A stretch of DNA of 64,000 bases, from contig NC_089584.1 of NCBI RefSeq assembly GCF_019320115.1, forward strand, positions 101,542,320-101,606,319, written 5' to 3'. Below the pieces are notes generated by a model, which worked only from the letters and a program-made list of their open reading frames with translations, was not told the origin of the DNA and searched no databases. The position numbers and the translations under genes are program-made. This DNA is from Miscanthus floridulus (lineage: Eukaryota > Streptophyta > Magnoliopsida > Poales > Poaceae). Shown in pieces: positions 57,484 to 64,000 of this stretch (positions within the stretch are counted from its first letter, which is position 1; each line of letters begins with the position of its first letter).

Positions 57484-60400
57484 GTGTCACGGGCTACATA
57501 ATGTGTGTACTAGCGCAAGTAGCCCAACCGGAATGCTATGACCATGTTTGGTTGCCACGCTGCGCATCTCGTATCCTTGGAGGCATCACCAAACACTGTA
57601 CTTAAATCGACTTTTAAACTTGTTCTAGCTCAAATTGTTTCAAGTTAGATCAGATTGATAGAAAAGAGCACACATATTTATACACCAAATTAGTAAATGT
57701 ATTTTCATAACATACTTATTATATGCCATAAATATTGTTAATATTTCCTATAAAATTAGTAAAGTTTGACTTAGAGTGATTCTAAAAATTTATTTATTTT
57801 GAGGCAGAGGGTGTACTAGCTATGGCCTTAGGCTACCTCAAACATTTTTTTAAAAAAAAATGGTGTCAGGCTACCTCAAAAAAGAAAAAAGCTATGGCCT
57901 TAGGCAGTGCCAATTTTTTGTCCAAATGTTATATTTGGTATGGCCTTTAGGCAGTGCCAAATTTTGACCAAAGTAGTATGTTTGGTTCGTGGCTAAGTCG
58001 AATTCAGACTGAAAGAGGCTAATGACAGTACTCATGTCAAGTTTTATCAAAACCATAAACATGACTCGTGAGGTCTACATGTCACAAAATCTTATTCTAT
58101 ATTGAACTGTAAGGAATACCGCGGTTCAAACTTCAAACCGATTTGCAAGAGTACACGCACTATCAAGTGTTTTGATTTGGAGTTCGTAATCCAAATAAGC
58201 AACACATTTATGTAACGAAGATTAGCGGCATGCTGACACGTTATTAGCTAGCTACCCCGCTGCTCATCTGGCCAAGCCAAAACGGAGCGCAGGAAATCGT
58301 CGGCCGCCAGAGAAAACTGCTGCCGCATGCTGTACTGCTTCGGATCATATTCATAGTTTACTCTGGGTTAAGATCGCAGTAGCGTAAAAATTGTAAAACC
58401 GTAAATCACTATGTGCCAGATGCCAAATGCCAAGCTACTCTGAAATGACAACTCAAGTCTCAAGGTCACTGTTGTAAACAAAAGTCTTAAGGTCAGCATT
58501 AGCTTATGCGCTAGCAGTACTCTTTTCACACATACTACAAAGCAAACAACAGCGACTCTTTTTTTCCCGGTCCATCCGAATCGCAGCCTGTTGCCCAACA
58601 AAGCTCGCGGGAAAACCCCAAACTGCCACCGCGTAAAGCTCTCAAAGTACTGCTGCGTACCGGGTACGAGACCAAATTAAAGCCACCTCCAGTCTCCAGT
58701 ACGACGTACTCCGTACTCTACAATATGGTACGTCGCCGATTACGTTTGCATGCTCCCGAGTCCCGACCTGCTGCTGCTACGAGTGCCTGAGGCGAGCCCT
58801 TGCTGTCCACTGTCCAGCAAGCAGCCCACAGCATCTTGGCCCTGTCCTCAGCTAACGTCCTTGTGCCCTCGCCGCGCACGCCAGCCTGCGAGCTCGTGCA
58901 TGCCGCCCGCGCGCCCCCGTGCCCCGACACGGCACGGCGCACACATGACCCGCATCCGCATCGGCGTCCTGCGCCGCGCGGGGCTCGTGTCTCTGTGATC
59001 CGCCCGTACCACGACGTCGCACGAGGGGTGGTGGTGGCCTTTCCCGAAGGCCGCGCGCGGCGGCGTCGTACGCGCAGACACCGGCCGTGCTGCCGTGCGT
59101 CGCGGTCGCGGACGGATTAATCTAACCAACCTCCCGGCCCGAGTCGCCCCTCTTCCGGTGCCGTGCCCTCCGGTCCGGCAAGGCCAGGCCAGGCCAGCCA
59201 GCTCGTGCCCACCGAGGCAGGCAGGCAGGGGCAGGGCACCCGATGCGTGCGGCGTGCAGGACGACACCCACCGCGAGGACGCGAGATTCTTTCCGTGCGT
59301 GCGTGCGTTCATTGCATCATCCGGTCTGGCCCGGTCCGGTCCAGCCGGACGCCCGGCCGGCGAGCTTCGTCGCACGTGTGGTTCCGGGCGGACTCGCTGC
59401 CAGCGCCAGGACTATTAGCGCGGGCTAATCGATACACGTTGCACTCGGTTTCTTGCAGAGAAGGGCGCTGAGATGTACTCCTACTCCTGAAGCTACCTGC
59501 ACGTCGGGAAAAGAAGTGTACGTACTGTTTATCTGCATCAGTGAGGACGGCCGTTTCAATCGCACGTCGTAAAAAGTCAACACGAACAGGACCGGGCTCA
59601 TGCGATGTGAGAGTCCCGACACGTGCTCGGTATTTGCGTGCAAAAAACGTCTAAGCGTTGTCAAGTTGCCGACACGTCTCTTTCGGCCCGCCCGTGGCTC
59701 GGACAATTGGATGGGATCGGGGGTACGGGACGGATGGCTACATGCAAAGCAGCGTCACGTAACGAACCCTTGCGCACGGTAGCTTCGATGCCTAGGTGCG
59801 CGTGTACAGGACTGTACGGACCGGTGGGCCTCCAGATCCTCGACGGCACACTCTCTCCTCTGCCGCCAGACATCGTTTCCCACTTGGTATACCCGTCTAA
59901 ACGCTAGGGATCGATTGGAAAAACAAATCAACCAACCAAAAAATAATATATGTTCTGATAATTGATCATGAATAAAAATGAACGGCACAAAAAAAAAAGT
60001 CCACGTTACCCTAATCAAAATATGAATAGCATGTATCAACATTAATGACAACATCCATAACCAAGGTTTTCTCATTTGTTTGAAAAACTTAAGTAACAAT
60101 TTTTTTGCTGGGCCTCCTCACCGCCCCCTATCTCGCTAGGCCGGAAAGGCCAAGGGCCACACGGCCTTCCCTCCATCCTCATTGTCCAAGGCCGCTCCTT
60201 CTCAGTCTCCTTTTGCTTGGACCAGAAGGAGATTGGAGAGAAGGAAGGGGAGGGAGGAATCGATCTGCGGGCGAGTCACGCGACGAAAACAACATCCTAG
60301 CGCGCCCTTCAGCGATTGTCCCGCGTGCAAGCTCACCCCACCCCACCGAGACATACTTGCCATGCATGGGCGATGGCAGATCGAGGTCAGTGCCAGTGCC

Positions 60401-60561
60401 AGTGCGCAAACACACAGCTGGGCGCACGCAAGTTGAGCGACCTGCGGACATTTGAGGTCGCCGAGACAGGTCATGTGACAGTGCGGACGGATGGATGGAT
60501 TCGATCCAGCCTGGGGAACGCCCAGACGCCCAGTCCAGGCGTTACCAGGGCTGGGCTTTCA
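57484..60561. other. Intergenic, no recognisable gene
   Basis: A GC-rich, CpG-rich stretch at about 58740-59420 gives many overlapping ORFs on both strands (Arg, Pro, Ala-rich), none resembling a known protein. A repeat phrase GGCCTTAGGC recurs near 57832-57950. Nothing supports a host exon. Confidence 0.4.
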
Positions 60562-60804
60562 GCCCTTGTTTAGTTGGACCCCAAAATCCAAAAAGTTGCT
60601 ACAGTACATATCACATCGAATGTTTGCGGCCCGTGCATGGAGCATTAAATGTAGACGAAAAGAAAAACTAATTGCACAGTTTGGTGAGAAATTGCGAGAC
60701 GAACGTTTTAAGCCTAATTAGTCAATGTTTGGACACTATTTGCCAAATAAAAACGAAGGTGCTACAGTAGCCCCAAAATCCAAATTTCGCGAACTAACAA
60801 GGGC
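60562..60804. mobile_element. MITE, 243 bp, copy 1 of an inverted pair
   Basis: Ends GCCCTTGTTTAGTT and, inverted, GCCCTTGTTAGTTCG, with TCA on both sides (60559-60561 and 60805-60807). The internal text (AACTAATTGCACAGTTTGG; CAATGTTTGGACACTA) is typical of a MITE family very common in sorghum and its relatives. Confidence 0.8.
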
Positions 60805-61035
60805 TCACTGGGTCTCGCCATGTGCGCTTTCAATATCCGGCGTTGCCGTCTGGGAATCGCACCGTCAGACTTCTCCATGCCCATCTCATCTCAGACAGAC
60901 TTCTCTATCGTTGTGAAGAAAGGGGCTGCAGCCTGCCGGGCAAGAGATAATTTTTAGGAGTATACTACTAGGCGCGACACGTGAGTTGTTCAGCCGTTGG
61001 TACGTATCAGATTGGTAGGCGCAATAGTAGTTTTA

Positions 61036-61274
61036 CTTTAGTTCGCGAAATTTGGAATTTGAGGCTACTGTAGCACATTCGTTTTTATTTGGCAAATAGT
61101 ATCCAAACATTGACTAATTAGGCTCAAAACGTTCGTCTCGTAATTTCCCACTAAACTGTGCAATTAGTTTTTCTTTTCGTCTACATTTAATGCTTCATGC
61201 ATGGGCCGCAAACATTCGATGTGACAGGTACTGTAGCAATTTTTTGGAAGTTGGGGTGGAACTAAACAAGGGCT
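61036..61274. mobile_element. Same MITE family, copy 2, opposite orientation
   Basis: It is an inverted, slightly diverged copy of 60562-60804. The right end GGAACTAAACAAGGGC is intact, and the left end (TTTAGTTCGCGAAATTTGG) has lost its outermost bases. About 230 bp separate the copies. Confidence 0.8.
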
Positions 61275-63540
61275 TTGTTTTGTTTATCTCGTGCCGTCAG
61301 TCCTAGCCTCCTGTAGGAGCTAGCTACGCTCCGCTCCGGGCACTGCTCTTCGTAACGACAAGCAGCAGACCTAGCACTGCAGATGATGCAGTTGCAGCGA
61401 CCTGCCGGGGACCGTGCTGATGCTGCTGCTGCAACGTGGTGGAATTGGAATGTGCCACGGGACGATGGCCAACGCTGGGCGTACTGCAGGTGGAAGCCGT
61501 GATCAGCACAAGGAAGAACTGAAGACTAGTGCCGCCGCGGATTGGTATTGTATGTCTCCACAGTTAGGAGGAGGAACACAACAGATTCCACAACACACGA
61601 GTCGTGAGTTGTGACCCAGATCCCACACTGTTACCGCCGCTTTCAGGCACCAGGACATCAGGTGGCATCCAATGATCCAAACCCATCGGCCCAAGTTCGT
61701 CTGTCATCTGTCATGCATGCATGCGCATCATATCCCCCACGGTTCCCCGGCAAACAGGCAAACAAGACAAACGGCCCCACTTGCATCTCCATCATGCCGC
61801 GCCTCCCTCCAATCCAAGCCTCGTACGTCCGGGAGAGGGACTGGGAACCATGGCCACACCCACGCACGGGCAACTACAGGCGGGGTTGACGCACTTGATG
61901 GCGTCGTTGCCGCTCGCTCGCTAGGGTGGCCTCCGTCCATCCAAGGCCCAATTGGCCAAAGCATCATCACGCACGTAGCGTTACCACTGGCAGCACAGTG
62001 GCGTACGTACGTACCCATCGTCGTCCGGTCACCTCACTGCCCATCCATCTGACCCGATCCGATCGAGTCCGTCCAACGGACACGGCTGGCCACAGGTCGC
62101 TCGCGGCAGTACGTACTCCCAGTACGTAGAGCAGGGGCCGGCGGTCGCGGTGTGACCAGTGATCTGATTGACCGCACCAAACGATGTACTCGTACGTACT
62201 CCTATATAAGTATGGTGCACGCCGGCCGGGGGCGTCGCGCACGCGACGGGGACGGCTGTACCGGGATGCCGCGGCAAGGGCGCTTTCCGTTGGGGCCGCG
62301 TGCGCCCCCGACGGCGACGTCGATGGCTGCGTCCCACCTGTACACGACCGCGACCTGCCAATTGCCAAAGGCCAAACCGAGCGAGATGCATGGCCCGAGA
62401 CCGAGAGGTTCCGGTCCTGCGTCAAACGTTCTGTCCAGTGCATGCCAGTCTTATGTCGCGGCTGCCTAGAAATCTGTGTGAGATTAGGCGTGGCCCTGGC
62501 CCTGGCCCTGACCCTCGTGCGATTTGATTTTGATCGACCCAGCTTGCTCTCCTAATCTGCTCGTGCTCGTCACCGTGTTGCCAGTTGCTGGGCGAGCTAA
62601 TTCGGTGAAGTGAAATGACTTACGATCTGCTTGTCTATGCTGCCGCCACCAAAAGCTGAGGAGTCCATGAATCTTCTCCTTTTCCTTGCCTCACGAGGCT
62701 ACCCAGTTCTTTCTTGAGAAGACGAGGTAGACAGGTAGTACTCATAGGCTACTAGGAGTACTTTGGTGGGATTACATACTCCGTAGTAGGACCTAATTAT
62801 GGCATTATGATAGTGAAAAGGTCCATTGCACAAAGAGAAAAAGTCTAAAGAGATTGGCCGAAATGTGGGCTCTTTGTCCTGTTGCGTGCGTGTACTTACT
62901 CGTAATCAATTGCGCCCCATTCTTAGCCCATGATTGTTTGTCTCTTCTGACTGGATTTCAAAGGCGCCACCCTCCACTCGCAGAAAGGGAAAAGGCCAGT
63001 GGCAGTATGATATGCACGATAGAATTGAAAAATGATTCCCAAAAAGATGTATGCTTCTCGTACTAGTTAACAAAGAAGAGGCAATCGCTTAACAGTTGTT
63101 AAGTAGGGCAGCACCTACACCTGTTAATCATGCCAACCTTCGATCATGCATTTTTCGCTTTTGAAGTCCATGCATGTATGGAATTGGAATAATGAACAGC
63201 AGTACTAAACTACATTATCTGTATGATCAGCTCATTGGCTTTTTTTTCGATAGCATAATAGTTATGCACGAAGATGATGATGCGTAGTGCCGTAACGGTA
63301 GTCCAATTATCCGGCGGAGCAACCGTTAGGCGAGCGCAGATGCATCGAACTCACTAAAAATATCATGTTGACGGCGCCGAGCTCTCCACTATATACATGT
63401 GACTAAACTAATAAGCTTTCCCTTGCCTTTGGTTCTCTTCGTTAGTACTGTTTTCACCTCAGATCAGAGAGACGGTTATCGGTTTATCGTTCCCACACGT
63501 GACTAAAATGTTCATACGAACCCGAGCTAGTTACTAGTTT
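61275..63540. other. Intergenic, partly GC-rich, no recognisable gene
   Basis: Between 61300 and 62560 the sequence has normal to high GC with CpG and many overlapping ORFs without family resemblance. A TATA-like CTATATAAGTATG at about 62202-62214 precedes a GC-rich ORF (from 62152 or 62184) that ends within 110-125 codons. GTACGTAC motifs recur at 62003-62014 and 62108-62198. This could be a promoter region or a decayed gene; nothing decides it. Confidence 0.3.
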
Positions 63541-63800
63541 TAGGGCGCGTTAGCACTAAAATTTTGCAACTACAACTAGGACCAGTGGATCCAAACAAAC
63601 ATGTTAATGAACCTACTAAATATTAGCTGAAGGGTTACTAAATATTAATTTTATTAGTAGGTTTAGAGTTGCTAATAGATGCTAATAGTTTATATATACC
63701 TTCAATTAATTATCGAACCACCTATTAGCAGGTCGATCCAAACAACCTCCGCTAAAATTTAGTTGGCTAAAAATTAGCAACTCTTAGCTATTATTAGGCC
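63541..63800. mobile_element. MITE-like sequence with TTAGC motifs
   Basis: GGGCGCGTTAGCACTAAAA at the left and, on the right, repeated TAGTTGGCTAAAAATTAGCAA phrases resemble a common grass MITE with TTAGCTAA-type inner repeats. The ends are not well defined. Confidence 0.4.
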
Positions 63801-64000
63801 CCGTTTGGTAGGGCTTCACTTCACTAGTGAAGCCATTTTTTTTTTTTTGCTTCAGCTCCACGAACAATTCCACCGGTGGAGCTGAAGCGGTTTTGGTAAA
63901 CCGTTTGGCAAAATGGCTTCTCTGTGCAAGCATGTTTTTAGGGCCCTGGAGAAGGAGCCGGGAGAAGTCACTTTTTTTTGCTCCATCCCACCCAAAATCA
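63801..64000. mobile_element. MITE, cut by the window end
   Basis: It starts near GGCCCCGTTTGGTAGGGC and contains inverted phrases GCTTCAGCTCCAC and GTGGAGCTGAAGC at 63850-63890. The other end is outside the window. Confidence 0.5.

Noticed and set aside
58848..59418. Overlapping 100-175 codon ORFs on both strands
   Set aside because: Their composition follows the GC-rich DNA, with no conserved motif and no preferred frame.
62152..62555. Possible gene after a TATA-like site
   Set aside because: Three overlapping frames of similar length, none with a recognisable domain. Kept only as an unassigned region.

Overview
The window is plant nuclear DNA, most likely from a grass of the Andropogoneae (sorghum, sugarcane or Miscanthus group). 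The evidence is nested grass-type LTR retrotransposons, a CACTA element with TTTAGTCCCGGTTGG subterminal repeats, MITEs with ends such as GCCCTTGTTTAGTT, and spliced genes with GT-AG introns. The tribe is an inference. There are no operons, CRISPR arrays or prokaryotic features.

Only one intact host gene can be supported: a five-exon alliinase / tryptophan-aminotransferase-related (TAR-like) gene at 52021-56607 (+). Its exons join to exactly 490 codons. A second copy in the same orientation at 22480-24321 is a pseudogene. It has no ATG, three frame-breaking exon deletions and a destroyed exon 3/intron 3 junction, and a CACTA element (19638-22479, TSD AAC) sits directly against its 5' end.

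Layout: 1-1092 is the end of an LTR with GC-rich tandem repeats, followed by a retroelement ORF remnant and AT-rich sequence. About 4.3-5.76 kb is an LTR related to the SIRE-type Copia element further on. 5763-17874 is Gypsy I, a degenerate Tat-like element with gag-protease, no reverse transcriptase, and an antisense ORF with its own TATA box; its 3' LTR is split by a 4.4-kb solo LTR (13185-17607, TSD CATTC). 17.9-19.6 kb is repeat-like sequence with a LINE reverse-transcriptase fragment, then the CACTA element and the TAR pseudogene. 24.3-34.9 kb is intergenic DNA with MITEs, a 42-bp poly-C run, a 901-bp fold-back Mutator-like element (10-bp TSD) and a solo LTR. 34877-50652 is Gypsy II, related to Gypsy I, with a degenerate SIRE-type Copia (37220-46779) inside it. 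That Copia is itself interrupted by a Cassandra-type solo LTR carrying 5S-rRNA-like sequence (42031-42303, TSD GTTGA). 50778-51802 is another LTR ending about 220 bp upstream of the intact gene's ATG. 56.6-64 kb is intergenic with MITEs and no recognisable gene.

The insertions can be partly ordered in time. Cassandra is younger than the Copia, which is younger than Gypsy II. The 4.4-kb solo LTR is younger than Gypsy I. The fold-back element is younger than the repeat it sits in. I saw no clearly new biological system. The most useful leads are the antisense transcription units inside two reverse-transcriptase-less Gypsy elements and the contrasting fates of the two TAR-like copies.
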